Of a DNA stretch of 64,000 nucleotides, positions 36,192 through 49,776 are shown piece by piece. The position numbers and the translations under genes were made by a program. Source of the DNA: Wyeomyia smithii (lineage: Eukaryota > Arthropoda > Insecta > Diptera > Culicidae). Every line of letters starts with the position of its first letter. Positions within the stretch are counted from its first letter, which is position 1. The DNA lies in contig NC_073695.1 in assembly GCF_029784165.1 (NCBI RefSeq), forward strand, positions 247,875,589-247,939,588, written 5' to 3'. The notes under the pieces were generated by a model. The model was not told where the DNA came from, made no database searches, and worked only from the letters and a program-made list of their open reading frames with translations.

Positions 36192-36377
36192 ATCGGTTGC
36201 TGCGGGGCGGACGGTCCCAACGACTATATGGTCCTTCGTCAGCCACTTCCGCTGGAATGTCGTGACACCGTCACCGGGAACGCCTTCTTCCACGGTTGCG
36301 TAGACGAATTGACTTGGTTCCTGGAGGACAAATCCATCTGGGCTGCCGTTATGGCCATGATTCTGTCAGCAATTCAC
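36192..36377 (+). CDS. Tsp2A: Tetraspanin (Tsp2A-like), internal exon: large loop with CCG motif and fourth helix
   Basis: Sixty-two codons in phase 0 between acceptor CGATAG and donor GTAAGT (36378). The translation begins IGCCGADGPNDYM, the invariant tetraspanin CCG motif. Two further loop cysteines follow in PLECRD and FHGCVDE, so all four cysteines of the simplest large-loop disulfide pattern are present. WAAVMAMILSAIH begins transmembrane segment 4 and runs on into the last exon. Drosophila Tsp2A carries similar RQPLP, GNAFF and GCVDELTWF stretches, which is the main reason for the orthologue call. Confidence 0.9.
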
Positions 36378-37859
36378 GTAAGTTTACTTTTCTCTACAAC
36401 AAACACACATCACCTTCCCACTACCGGATTTTAGCTCCGAAACCTTTACGTGGGCAGTCAGCCCTGGGGGGGCATACCCCATTAAACAATCAGCAGAGCC
36501 TGATTCCACCCGCACTGGTGTCGACAGATGACGTTCATGAGTTATTTGAACGATTTTCCGTTCACGCATGGTAGATCCTGAAATGGGAGCGCTCTCGTGG
36601 GATGAAATAAAACACGCGAATAAATGCTTCTCGACATGAGATTTGAATTGTTAATATAACAGGCGAGCTCGCTCGGGTGTGCGTTTATTCTGCCTTCCTC
36701 GAGTGCTGATTAAATCGGAAAGTTTCCCCGAGCACGGCAAGGCAAAAATGCGTGGCTAATTTGCTTGTTATTTGACACGGCAAATGCGGGCAACAGCTCC
36801 GGTTTAGCTTTTCTGCAGCGCACGGTGTCGAATGAAAACGCACAAGTTAATGGGAAAGTAATCGTACGTGTGGTGAATGGGAATTAGACGGTGCCGGGCG
36901 TTGGAGCGGAAGGCTTTTCCATAGAAATAGCAGATGATTTTCAATACGGCGAAGATTTATAACTTTTCACAGCTGTAGGTGAAGCAAACAATCTCTGATA
37001 TGCATACTGAATAACGTTGCCTCGGCCTGTAAAACATAAAATTAAAAGCCCCAGCAGCGCACATGTAACGCACAAGTACAAGCTATCTTTGCTTCTACTT
37101 ATCTGTCTCTAAAGCTCTTTATAACTGGCAATTCCTTCCGAATCCATTAGTATCCGAAAAAGCTTTGAGCTTAAGCTCAAAATCCACCCCTCTGTTTTTT
37201 GAGGCATATGGAAAACATCTTAAATTAATTGCGTTTCCGTTCTCTCGCAGTGACGCTTCCGATTTGACGTCCAGCCAGCGTTACATATTCAGAACTAAAA
37301 GGAAAGGTTTTTTTTTCACGTTTGCTGTCTTGATCCTTTCCCCTTTTGAGTGCAGATATACTCTGGAAGGATCTACTAACGAATTTTTCGCACAGAAAAA
37401 CTTGTTGCATTTGTCAAATTAATTCCTGTAACGGACTGCAACTTCCGAACAGAGCGAACGGATGGATTAACGTTCATCGTTCATTCGCCATTTTTATCCC
37501 CTGGACGCATCTTTTTTTTTTTGATTTTGTATCCACAGCAACTACGGGTGCCGTCGTTCCGAGAGAGTTGCCTTTCTTCTTGGGCTTCCGTATCGAAACG
37601 GATATTGGAATCGGGTGCAGATTCGTGAAGCTTTATTTCCATGATTGCTAAAACGAGGCATTGTGCTACCGGATGCTTCGATGATATCTGTGCCGAAAAG
37701 CTTGGGGCGTTTCTCACAATTCAATCTGGTTCATTTGTCAGTAATTTTACCGGCGAAAATAGTAAAAACGGAATGTGGCATTCTAGAAAATAAATCGTGG
37801 AATCCAGCACTTATATAGCAGTAAATATATTTTCAATCTATACAAATCAACAGCAACAG

Positions 37860-38340
37860 CAAATAAACAGAATGATGAAAAAAATTATTAGGGAATTTAT
37901 AAAAAAAATCTTTAAAATTTACAATATCCATAACATAACATCTATAAAACTCATTGAAGCAATGAAATTTTAAAAAAAAATTTAATAGGTCTCTAAAAAA
38001 ATCAATAAAATCTAATATGCTTATGAAATCTATAAAATTTATTTAATAAATAGAATATATAATATCGTCAGGTTTTGGGGATGAATGAAGTCATAAAGAA
38101 ATAATCTTTTGCAGGAAAATGCTCCGCATTAAAAAGAACCATCACGCAAGAAACTAAAGCTCTAGGACATCGTTTATCCCCAACGACAATAGATTAAACC
38201 TGACGATAATAGAGCCGATACCCTCTGTAAAATCTATGAAATGCAAAAAATCTTAAAAATCTGTAATATCTATTAATTCTATAAAATCAATAAAATCAAT
38301 AAATTCAGTTATTTCAATTAAATTTATGAAATCCATACTT
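37860..38340 (+). repeat. Degenerate 9-bp (ATAAAATCT-like) repeat
   Basis: Recurring CTATAAAAT, TCTATGAAAT and AATCAATAAA words, with loss of phase, mark an old outlying part of the minisatellite that is near-perfect at 41277-44008. 38340-39607 between the two has A-rich sequence without gene or clear repeat apart from a CATCCATAAAATACGTAACG scrap at 38486. Confidence 0.6.
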
Positions 38341-39607
38341 GTCGGACTTGATTATATAGAGACTCGATTGTATATTGACTCGATTATATATGATTCGATT
38401 TCATAAAATTTTAGACTCGAGCAGCAAAAAAAAAATTTTAAATTTCAAATATGGCTTGTCAAGAGCTTTCATGTCGTAAAAGAACATCCATAAAATACGT
38501 AACGCTTGATGCAAAAAAGAAAAATAGAGAACGAAATTTAAAAAATGTTCAAAATATAGAAAATTCCGGAGTGATTTGCGATAAGGGCGCAACTGGCAAA
38601 AGATAAACATAAGGGAATATCAGTTTGAAAATTTGCAAGTACAATTTCAAATCGTAATTTCAAAGGAAGTGACTAACATTAACATCAATACCAAAACTCG
38701 ACGTAAAATAAACCTGTCATATATTTTCCTAACAATACTACATTAATTTTGTGCATTTATGACTAAAATCTGCGCTTTTCTTCTAACACTTTTCAAATGA
38801 GCCTTAAAACATTCTGACAACGAGATTCGCCCACCTTTCTTTCACCTTATTTTTATTTTTTCTTCAGTTGCGCCCCGTTTAAATGCGCCTCTATTTTGAA
38901 AACAATGTTGATCCGCCCTCTACTGCAGTCTGTTTACGAAATATTTCGCAAATAAGCCCTTTGTTTCAAACCAATGAACAGGACCTAGTTCCAAAATATC
39001 TTCTGTTTGGGTAGACTGTTTTTTCGCCCTTTACTAAAAACTTGATTTTAATAATTTTATCGATTTATTCAAAAGAATTCCATAAATTTTGTAAGTCTTT
39101 TCGAAACCAATGGTGTAATAAAACTATTTGTTTACATTTTGCTAGTTGCGCCCTAATCGTGAATCACTCCGGAATTCAATAAAAAATTTAACAATAAAAA
39201 AAAATTAAAGTACCAAAAAAAATTCCCAAAAAAAAAAAAATTCAAGAAAAAAAAAATTTAAAATAATATAAAAAAAATTTGAAATATTTGAATTTTCAAA
39301 AATTTGAGAAATTAAATACAAACGAGTTGACAAATCAATATACACTGATCAAAATTTTTCTTCACATTTGACTGCAATTACATTAGAAACAACTACAAAA
39401 TATATAATTTTTTGTAAGAAATGTGTTTTCTGACTTTTAGAGGGAAGAGTCTAAAAAAAGAATTCTTCTTATTTATTCGAAAACAACAAATTATTTATGG
39501 AAAATAGATAAAATATATTTATTTCCTTGATTCGATTATATATAAAATTCGATTATATATAGTGAAAAATAATCGGAGACCATACATAATCGAGTCCGAC
39601 CTGTAAT

Positions 39608-39914
39608 TCTATGGAATCTATAAAATTGATGAATGAAAGTATGAAATTTGTGAAATCTATGAAATCCATAAAATCTATAGAAACTTTGAAATCCGGAAAA
39701 TCCATAAAATTGATAAAATTTATGAAATCTATAATATCTATGAAATCTGTAAGACTAAAATCGTTCAAATCTATAAAATTTATAGAATTTATAAAATCTA
39801 TAAAATTTGTAAAATCTGTAAAATCTCTATAATATCTTTAAAATCAATAAAATTCATAAAATCTATTGTATCCATAAAATCCATGAAATCTATGAAATCT
39901 GACCATAGAATCTG
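39608..39914 (+). repeat. Degenerate 9-bp minisatellite, left of the foldback insertion
   Basis: Units of the ATAAAATCT family with many substitutions (AAATTGATG, AAATCCGGA, AAATCTGTA) run up to the exact left end of the foldback element at 39915. The same unit resumes in far purer form on its right. Confidence 0.8.
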
Positions 39915-41276
39915 TATATGAGCAATTCTCGCTGAAACCGTCCCACTGGTGACATGAGGTCTTTCAAAAAGGATATTTTTATGTCTAAATGATCGAAAGT
40001 AGCGAAAAAATGAGAAAACCACTTTGGTTAGTTCATATTGATGGACCCCTCGGGCACAAACCGGTTAAACGGTTTTTACAAAAATTGATTTTTGAGCAAT
40101 TCTTGACCTTTTAATTGTTTTATTTCTCTTGAATTTGTCATTGAACCCCCTGCAACCAACACATCGTTTTCAAGAGAAATGATAGAGCTTTCATTTGAAG
40201 AAAAAAAAAAATTGGCCGCCATCTTGGATTTCATCAACAAAACGTGTTTTTGAGCAAGTTCGCAACCACTGATTTTAAATTTGACATCACCGTTGGAAAG
40301 CTGAAAAAAAATGCTTTAAGATACATTCAAAATATTAGGTAAGCATTGAGGTTATCTTGTCATTCTGATCACTTTTCAAAATCGAGCTTCAAACAGTTTA
40401 ACGCATGACGCGCGTCCAATATCAAATCAACGTAATATACTGAGCCTGTGGTGTGCGTATGGTGTGGACAGTATTCCTAGTTCACAGGTAGTAAGTGCAC
40501 CCAAGCAACGTAATTTTTGAATAGCCTTTGATCAATTGGCTGAATTTCGTTAGGTAGCAAAAGTACCCATTTCGTCGATAAGAATTTGCTAGGGATAAAA
40601 AAGTGATGATTCTACATTTACTTTATTTACGCTGGCATACGCAAATCTTCTCCAGATTACTCGGGATATACTTGATTCATACTATACCTAACAAAATCCT
40701 TAAAAATCTGTCCACGTGGAACACACAGACACACACCACAGGCTCAGCATGATTTGATATTGGCTGCGCGTCATGCGTTGTACTGTTTGAAGGTCGATTT
40801 TGAAAAGTGACCAGAATGACGAGGTAAACTCAATGCTCACCTAATGTTTTGAATGTATCTTAGAGCATTTTTTCTCAGCTTCCCAATGGTGATGTCAAAT
40901 TCAAAATTTGTGGTTGCGAACTTGCTTAAAAACACGTTTTTCTGATGAAATCCAAGATGGCGGCGGGATCCAAGATGGCGGCCAATTTTTTTCTGCTTCA
41001 AATGAAAGCTCTATCATTTTTCTTGAAAACGATGTGTTGGTTGCAGGGGGTTCAATGACAATTTCAAGAGAAATAAATCAATAAAATGGTCAAGAATTGC
41101 TCAAAAATCAATTTTTGTAATAACCGTTTTACCGATTCGTGCCCGAGGGGTCCATCAATATGAACTAACCAAAGTGGTTTTCTCATTTTTTCGCTACTTT
41201 CAATCATTTAGACATAAAAAAATCCTTTTTGAAAGACCTCATGAGTGGGACGGTTTCAGCGAGAATTGCTCATATA
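39915..41276. mobile_element. 1.36-kb foldback element with ~555-bp inverted arms
   Basis: Left arm 39915-40470 starts TATATGAGCAATTCTCGCTG; right arm 40722-41276 ends with its reverse complement. The arms match along most of their length with small indels, including CCATCTTGGATTTCATC near 40221 and CCAAGATGGCGGC near 40950, 40972. A non-coding centre of about 250 bp separates them. TA-rich edges do not allow a firm target duplication; TA is possible. There is no transposase, so it is non-autonomous. Short open frames in the arms (VFSFFRYF-type) mirror each other and are not genes. Confidence 0.85.
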
Positions 41277-44008
41277 TAAAAATTTTATTATCTATAAAAT
41301 CAATAAAATCTATAAAATCTATAAAATCTATAAAATCTAGAAAATCTATAAAATCTATAAAATCTATAAAATCTATAAAATCTGTAAAATCTATAAAATC
41401 TTTGATATCTATAAAATCTATAAAATCTATAAAATCTATAAAATCTATAAATCTATAAAATCTATAAAATCTATAAAATCTATAAAATCTATAAAATCTA
41501 CGAAATCTATAAAATCTATAAGAGCTTTAAAATCTATAAATTCTATAAAATCTATGAAATCTATAAAATCTATAAAATCTATAAAATCTATAAAATCTAT
41601 AAAACCTATAAGAGCTTTAAAATCGATAAAATCTATAAAATCTATAAAATCTATAAAATCTATAAAATCTATAAAATCTACGAAATCTATAAAATCTATA
41701 AGAGCTTTAAAATCTATAAATTCTATAAAATCTATAAAATCTGTAAAATCTATAAAATCTATAAAATCTATAAAATCTATAGAATCTATAAAATCTATAG
41801 AATCTATAAAATCTATAAAATCTATAAAATCTATACCATCAATAAAATCTATGAAATCTATAAAATCTATAAAATCTATAAAATCTATAAAATCTATAAA
41901 ATCTATAAAATCTATAAAATCTACGAAATCTATAAAATCTATAAGAGCTTTAAAATCTATAAATTCTATAAAATCTATAAAATCTGTAAAATCTATAAAA
42001 TCTATAAAATCTACGAAATCTATAAAATCTATAAGAGCTTTAAAATCTATAAATTCTATAAAATCTATAAAATCTATACCATCTATAAAATCTATAAAAT
42101 CTATAAAATCTATAATATCTATAAAATCTATAAAATCTATAAAATCTACGAAATCTATAAAATCTATAAGAGCTTTAAAATCTATAAATTCTATAAAATC
42201 TATAAAATCTGTAAAATCTATAAAATCTATAAAATCTATAAAATCTATAGAATCTATAAAATCTATAAAATCTATAAAATCTATAAAATCTATAAAATCT
42301 ATGAAATCTATGAATCTATAAAATCTATAAAATCTATAAAATCTATAAAATCTATAAAAACTATAAAATCTATAAGAGCTATAAAATCCATAAATTCTAT
42401 AAAATCTATAAATTCTATAAAATCTATAAAATCTATCAAATCTATAAAATCTATGAAATCCATAAAATCTATAAAATCTACGAAATCTATAAAATCTATA
42501 AGAGCTTTAAAATCTATAAATTCTATAAAATCTATAAAATCTGTAAAATCTATAAAATCTATAAAATCTATAAAATCTATAGAATCTATAAAATCTATAA
42601 AATCTATAAAATCTATACCATCTATAAAATCTATAAAATCTATAAAATCTATAAAATCTATAAAATCTATAAAATCTATAAAATCTACGAAATCTATAAA
42701 ATCTATAAGAGCTTTAAAATCTATAAATTCTATAAAATCTATAAAATCTGTAAAATCTATAAAATCTATAAAATCTATAAAATCTATAGAATCTATAAAA
42801 TCTATAAAATCTATAAAATCTATAAAATCTATAAAATCTATGAATCTATAAAATCTATAAAATCTATAAAATCTATAAAAACTATAAAATCTATAAGAGC
42901 TATAAAATCCATAAATTCTATAAAATCTATAAAATCTATAAAATCTATAAAATCTATCAAATCTATAAAATCTATGAAATCCATAAAATCTATAAAATCT
43001 ACGAAATCTATAAAATCTATAAGAGCTTTAAAATCTATAAATTCTATAGAATCTATAAAATCTGTAAAATCTATAAAATCTATAAAATCTATAGAATCTA
43101 TAGAATCTATAAAATCTATAGAATCTATAAAATCTATAAAATCTATAAAATCTATACCATCAATAAAATCTATGAAATCTATAAAATCTATAAAATCTAT
43201 AAAATCTATAAAATCTATAAAATCTATAAAATCTACGAAATCTATAAAATCTATAAGAGCTTTAAAATCTATAAATTCTATAAAATCTATAAAATCTGTA
43301 AAATCTATAAAATCTATAAAATCTATAAAATCTATAGAATCTATAAAATCTATAAAATCTATAAAATTTATAAAATCTATAAAATCTATAAAATCTATGA
43401 AATCTACAAAATCTATAAAATCTATAAAATCTATAAAATCTATAAAATCTATAAGAGCTATAAAATCCATAAATTCTATAAAATCTATAAAATCTATAAA
43501 ATCTATCAAATCTATAAAATCTATGAAATCTATAAAATCTATAAAATCTGTAAAATCTATAAAATCTATAAAATCTATAAAACCTATGAAATCTATAAAA
43601 TCTATAGAACCTGTAAAATCTATACAATCTATAAAATCTATAAAATCTATAAAATCTATAAAATCTATAAAATCTATAAAATCTATAAAATCTATAAAAT
43701 CTATAAAATCTATAAAATCTATAAAATCTATAAAATCTATAGAATCTATAAAATCTATAAAATCCATAAAATCTATAGAATCTATATAATCTATAAAATC
43801 TATAAAATCTATAAAATCTTTAAAATCTATAAAATCTATAAAATCTATAAAATCTATACAATCTATAAAATCTATAAAAACCTATGAAACCTATAAAATC
43901 TATAAAATTTAAAAAAACTATAAAATATATAAAATCTATACAATCTATAAAATCTATAAAATCCATAAAATCTATAAAATTTATATAATCTATAAAATTT
44001 ATAAAATA
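41277..44008 (+). repeat. (ATAAAATCT)n minisatellite, ~300 units, with higher-order repeats
   Basis: A 9-bp unit repeated for about 2.7 kb. Because nine is a multiple of three, frames stay open on both strands (Lys-Ser-Ile on plus, Asp-Phe-Ile on minus), giving long false open frames. A marker variant AGAGCTTTAAAATC recurs at 41521, 41611, 41701, 41944, 42034, 42169, 42501, 42708, 43022 and 43256. Spacings are multiples of 9 (90, 90, 243, 90, 135, 207, 234), apart from two where a single 8-bp unit (ATGAATCT) shifts phase. It degenerates over the last ~140 bp before the TCTG array. Confidence 0.95.
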
Positions 44009-45395
<1,387 letters not shown>

Positions 45396-45677
45396 CCCTC
45401 TATACGGTTAAAATTGAAACCAATGCCATTAAAGCATATGAAGGACAGTAACTTTCTAGAGGATATGAACATTAAGATACTTGGCCCCAGTGTGCAGAGT
45501 GTGCCGGGTCGGCTAGCATTCTATAAATTTATGAATTGATTTCATTACAATTTTCACATCAATGCTGTTTCAGACGTCTTTTAGAACTTCTTAAGGCAAA
45601 CATTTTATAATGCTTAAATCGTATATGTCACAATCATGTCAAAAGTAATTGATGGTTTTTTTTTTTCTTTAAAGAAT

Positions 45678-45692
45678 ATGCCCTTTTCAATT
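45678..45692. repeat. Target-site duplication of the I-type LINE, 3' side
   Basis: ATGCCCTTTTCAATT here and at 51566-51580. The last TT overlaps the T run that is the element's poly(A) tail in antisense, so the true duplication is 13-15 bp. Confidence 0.9.
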
Positions 45693-46068
45693 TTTTTTTT
45701 TTTTCTTCACATAACATTTATTTGACACGGCACAAATACAATTTAATGTTTAACGGCGCCAATTATATCTGATGACTTAAAAACTAAAGCAAATTTTTTA
45801 TCCTCGCTGCCGACTACGAGCTGAAATTAAGTCTAACTTAAAACTAGCATGGGATTTCCAATCAGTGTTTTGTTGTTCAATGGTCGTCTGATAATCGTCG
45901 AATGGCATGTATGGATTCGTTCTGCTGAGCCACGATGTCGTGAGTTGGGACAGAGGCTCGTAGTCCTTGGGTCCTGGTTCTGTTGTGCGGGGTCTGGTTG
46001 CTGGTTTTGTGCTTAAGGTTCAAACGTGTTCTTGTCGTTTTGTTGGGTGTAGACGGAGGGGAACGGGA

Positions 46069-49000
46069 CTAGACTGGGGCGTGGATGGATTTCAGGAAAA
46101 CGTATATAAGGGACATGTAGGATAGGTCACGGCTCGCCAAGACATCACGAACAGGAACAGCCGGCTGTCTACCCTCGGCCTGCAGGGAAGCTATTAATTT
46201 AGACCTGGCGTCACGGTGTACAGGGCATGACCAAACAACGTGCTCTATGTCGTGATAACCTTCACCACAGGCACAGATACCACTTTCCCCGAGCCCAACA
46301 CGACGGAGGAGCGCGTCAAATCTATAGTGATTGGACATAAGCCGGGACATCACGCAAATGAAATCCCGACCTACATCCAACCCCTTGAACCACGGGTTCG
46401 TCGATACTTTGGGGATTATGGAATGTAACCACCTTCCCAATTCCCCTCTGGTCCAAGCATTTTGCCAACTGATGATCGTATTCTGACGTACAAGTGCGAA
46501 AAATTCATTAAAGGCAATTGGTCTTTCATAAATATCACCGTTTGTTGCGCCCACCTTAGCCAAAGAGTCCGCTTTCTCATTACCCGGTATCGAGCAGTGA
46601 GAAGGGACCCACGCTAAGGTAATCTGAGTAGATTTTTCGGATAAAGCACTCAGATGTTCCCGTATTTTCCCCAGGAAATACGGAGAGTGCTTAACATCTT
46701 TCATCGATCGGAGAGCCTCAATGGAACTGAGACTGTCCGTAAAGATGAAATAATGGTCCGTGGGCATTTTTTCGATAATCCCTAGGGTGTACTGAATTGC
46801 AGCTAATTCTGCGACGTAAACAGAAGCAGGATTATCGAGCTTATGGGAGACGGTTAAATTGTTATTGAAGATACCGAAGCCAGTGGACCCATCAAGAAGT
46901 GATCCGTCAGTGTAGTACATATTGTCGCAGTTGATGTTTCGATATTTATTGGAAAAAATTTTAGGGATCTGCTGCACGCGTAAATGATCCGGGATTCCAC
47001 GAGTTTCTTCTATCATGGATGTATCGAAAAACACAGTAGAATCAGAAGTATTTGATAAGTCGACACGATTTGGAATATTCGAAGAAGGGTTAATATTTTG
47101 GGACATGTGATTGAAATACAATGTCATAAAACGGGTTTGAGAATTAAGTTCGATTAACCTTTCAAAATTTTCAATCACGGGACGGTTCAAGACCTCACAT
47201 TTGATTAGAATACGAGAAGACAGGCTCCAGAAGCGGTTTTTCAATGGTAGTACTCCAGCTAAAACCTCCAAACTCATCGTATGGGTCGACTGCATGCAAC
47301 CTAAGGCGATACGCAAACAACGATATTGTATTCGCTCCAGTTTGATCAAATGTGTGTTTGCTGCGGAGCGGAAGCAGAAACACCCGTATTCAATAACAGA
47401 CAATATCGTTGTTTGGTAAAGCCTTATAAGGTCTCCTGGATGGGCTCCCCACCATTGTCCGGTTATTGTACGAAGAAAATTCACTCTTTGTTGACATTTT
47501 TTCATCAGATACCTCACGTGACAACCCCAGGTGCCTTTAGAGTCGAACCAGACACCAAGATATTTGTGTACCAAAACCTGAGAAATCGTTTTACCCATTA
47601 ATTGTGTTTGAAGCTGAGCAGGTTCATGCTTCCTAGAAAAAACTACTATCTCAGTCTTCTCCGGAGAGAATTCGATACCTAGCTGTAAAGCCCAAGCAGA
47701 CAAATTGTCCAAGGTATCTTGCAATGGTCCTTGCAAATCGGCAGCTTTGGCTCCTGTAACAGAGATTACACTGTCGTCTGCAAGTTGTCTTATCGTGCAT
47801 GAATTTGCCAGACATTCGTCGATGTCATTTACATAAAAGTTGTAAAGAAGGGGGCTTAAACATGAGCCCTGGGGAAGACCCATGTAGCTAATGCGAAAAG
47901 TTGCCAAATCGCCATGCGTAAAATGCATGTGCTTTTCGGACAACAAGTTGTGCAAAAAATTGTTCAAAATTGGGGAAAATCCTTGTCGGTGAAGTTTACC
48001 CGAAAGAATGTCAATAGAAACGGAATCAAAAGCCCCCTTAATGTCCAAGAACGCAGACGCCATTTGTTCTTTACGAGCATACGCCAGCTGAATATCTGTT
48101 GAAAGCAACGCAAGACAATCATTCGTCCCTTTGGCACGGCGGAAGCCAAATTGAGTTTCTGATAGTAGACCATTTGATTCGACCCAGTGGTCTAAACGAC
48201 GGAGTATCATTTTTTCCATCAATTTCCGGATACAGGATAGCATTGCAATCGGCCTATAAGAGTTGTGATTAGAAGCTGGTTTCCCTGGTTTTTGGATGGC
48301 GATCACCTTCACTTGCCTCCAATCCTGCGGTACAATGTTTTGCTCCAGGAACTTATTGAACAAGTTCAACAAGCGCCTCTTGGCATTGCCGGGTAGATTC
48401 TTCAACAAGTTGAATTTGATTCTATCTAATCCAGGCGCGTTATTGTTACAGGACAGGAGGGCAACTGAAAGTTCTGCCATCGTAAAAGGTGATTCTATCG
48501 CGTCGTGGCCCGGAGACGCATCGCGAACAATATTTTGCTCAGGAACAGAGTCCGGACATACTTTCCTGGCAAAATCAAATATCCACCTACTTGAAGACTC
48601 CTCGCTTTCGTTGACCGTTACGCGATTCCGCATTCTTCGGGCTGTGTTCCAAAGAGTGCTCATCGATGTCTCCCTCGACGTCTCGTTCACGAACCGACGC
48701 CAATATCCACGTTTCTTTGCTTTAGTCAAGCTTTTAAGCTTGGTATCAAGCTCCGAATACCGTAAATAGTCGCCAGGTATACCTCCCGTCTGGTAGGCCT
48801 TAAACGCGTCGGATCTTTGCGTGTAGACATCGGAGCACTCTTGGTCCCACCACGGAGTGGGAGGCCGTTCTTTGATCGTTACGCCGGGATATTTCTTCGT
48901 TTGGGCTTGCAACGCGGCGTCGAGAATCAAGCCCGCGAGGAGGTTATATTCTTCAAGTGGTGAATGATGTTGAATCGACTCGACCGCTTTTGAAATCATT

Positions 49001-49776
49001 TCCTCGTATAACTTCCAATCGACATTTCGTGTGAGGTCATACGGAATGTCAATTGGTCGCATGCGAGTTGACCCGTTAGTAATTGAAATAAGAATAGGCA
49101 GATGGTCGCTACCGTGAGGATCGAGGATTACCTTCCATGTGCAATCCAACCGTAGCGACGTCGAACATAAGGATAGATCCAAAGCGCTTGGGCGCGCTGG
49201 AGGTTTCGGGATACGTGTCATTCCACCGTTGTTTAAAATAGTCATGTCGAAGTCATCGCAAAGGTTATAGATTAAAGAGGAGCGGTTATCATTGTATGGG
49301 GAACCCCAAGCCACGCCATGAGAGTTGAAGTCTCCCAAAATCAAACGTGGCGAGGGAAGAAGTTCTATTAAATCAAAGAGCAGCCGTTGCCCAACCTGTG
49401 CTCTGGGGGGAATATATATTGAGGCAATACAAAGCTCTTTACCTTGTATTGTCATTTGACATGCGACAACTTCGATGCCTGGAATCGAGGGGAGGTTAAT
49501 ACGATAGAAAGAATAGCACTTTTTAATCCCTAAAAGTACTCCTCCATATGGGGTGTCTCGATCAAGGCGAATAATATTAAAATCATGGAAGTTGAGATCA
49601 ATATTTGAAGTAAGCCAAGTTTCACAAAGGGAAAATGCATCGCATTTGTTTTTATTTATCAAAACTTTAAACGAATCAATTTTTGGTAAAATACTTCTAC
49701 AATTCCACTGTAAGACAGAGATAGAATCCTTCATATACGCAGTTGAATTAGGCATCGAAGGATACAATCGCTGCAA
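46069..49776 (-). CDS. LINE ORF2: endonuclease, reverse transcriptase and RNase H
   Basis: 1235 residues with all expected domains and no frameshift. The apurinic-type endonuclease (about residues 18-235) has WNCRSI (Asn25), CETW (Glu52), GDFNSHG and SDHLP. RT (about 440-750) has NAPGLDRI, FLDIKGAFDSV, GLPQGSCLSPLLY and the catalytic pair in QLADDS near 667. RNase H (about 950-1085) has YTDGS, the ELAAIQ helix, FTDSLSS and VPSHCSIPGNEKADSLA. A C-terminal Cys/His cluster, CACGEGYHDIEH followed by VVWSC, is typical of this group. The enzyme nicks the genome and copies its RNA in place by target-primed reverse transcription. The first Met (49776) overlaps the end of ORF1 by 29 bp in another frame, so translation probably needs reinitiation or similar coupling. 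Confidence 0.95.
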   Translation of the reverse strand: MQRLYPSMPNSTAYMKDSISVLQWNCRSILPKIDSFKVLINKNKCDAFSLCETWLTSNIDLNFHDFNIIRLDRDTPYGGVLLGIKKCYSFYRINLPSIPGIEVVACQMTIQGKELCIASIYIPPRAQVGQRLLFDLIELLPSPRLILGDFNSHGVAWGSPYNDNRSSLIYNLCDDFDMTILNNGGMTRIPKPPARPSALDLSLCSTSLRLDCTWKVILDPHGSDHLPILISITNGSTRMRPIDIPYDLTRNVDWKLYEEMISKAVESIQHHSPLEEYNLLAGLILDAALQAQTKKYPGVTIKERPPTPWWDQECSDVYTQRSDAFKAYQTGGIPGDYLRYSELDTKLKSLTKAKKRGYWRRFVNETSRETSMSTLWNTARRMRNRVTVNESEESSSRWIFDFARKVCPDSVPEQNIVRDASPGHDAIESPFTMAELSVALLSCNNNAPGLDRIKFNLLKNLPGNAKRRLLNLFNKFLEQNIVPQDWRQVKVIAIQKPGKPASNHNSYRPIAMLSCIRKLMEKMILRRLDHWVESNGLLSETQFGFRRAKGTNDCLALLSTDIQLAYARKEQMASAFLDIKGAFDSVSIDILSGKLHRQGFSPILNNFLHNLLSEKHMHFTHGDLATFRISYMGLPQGSCLSPLLYNFYVNDIDECLANSCTIRQLADDSVISVTGAKAADLQGPLQDTLDNLSAWALQLGIEFSPEKTEIVVFSRKHEPAQLQTQLMGKTISQVLVHKYLGVWFDSKGTWGCHVRYLMKKCQQRVNFLRTITGQWWGAHPGDLIRLYQTTILSVIEYGCFCFRSAANTHLIKLERIQYRCLRIALGCMQSTHTMSLEVLAGVLPLKNRFWSLSSRILIKCEVLNRPVIENFERLIELNSQTRFMTLYFNHMSQNINPSSNIPNRVDLSNTSDSTVFFDTSMIEETRGIPDHLRVQQIPKIFSNKYRNINCDNMYYTDGSLLDGSTGFGIFNNNLTVSHKLDNPASVYVAELAAIQYTLGIIEKMPTDHYFIFTDSLSSIEALRSMKDVKHSPYFLGKIREHLSALSEKSTQITLAWVPSHCSIPGNEKADSLAKVGATNGDIYERPIAFNEFFALVRQNTIISWQNAWTRGELGRWLHSIIPKVSTNPWFKGLDVGRDFICVMSRLMSNHYRFDALLRRVGLGESGICACGEGYHDIEHVVWSCPVHRDARSKLIASLQAEGRQPAVPVRDVLASRDLSYMSLIYVFLKSIHAPV

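Noticed and set aside
41554..43789. Long Lys-Ser-Ile (plus) and Asp-Phe-Ile (minus) open frames
   Set aside because: Products of the 9-bp minisatellite; both strands stay open because 9 is a multiple of 3. Not evidence of a structural protein.
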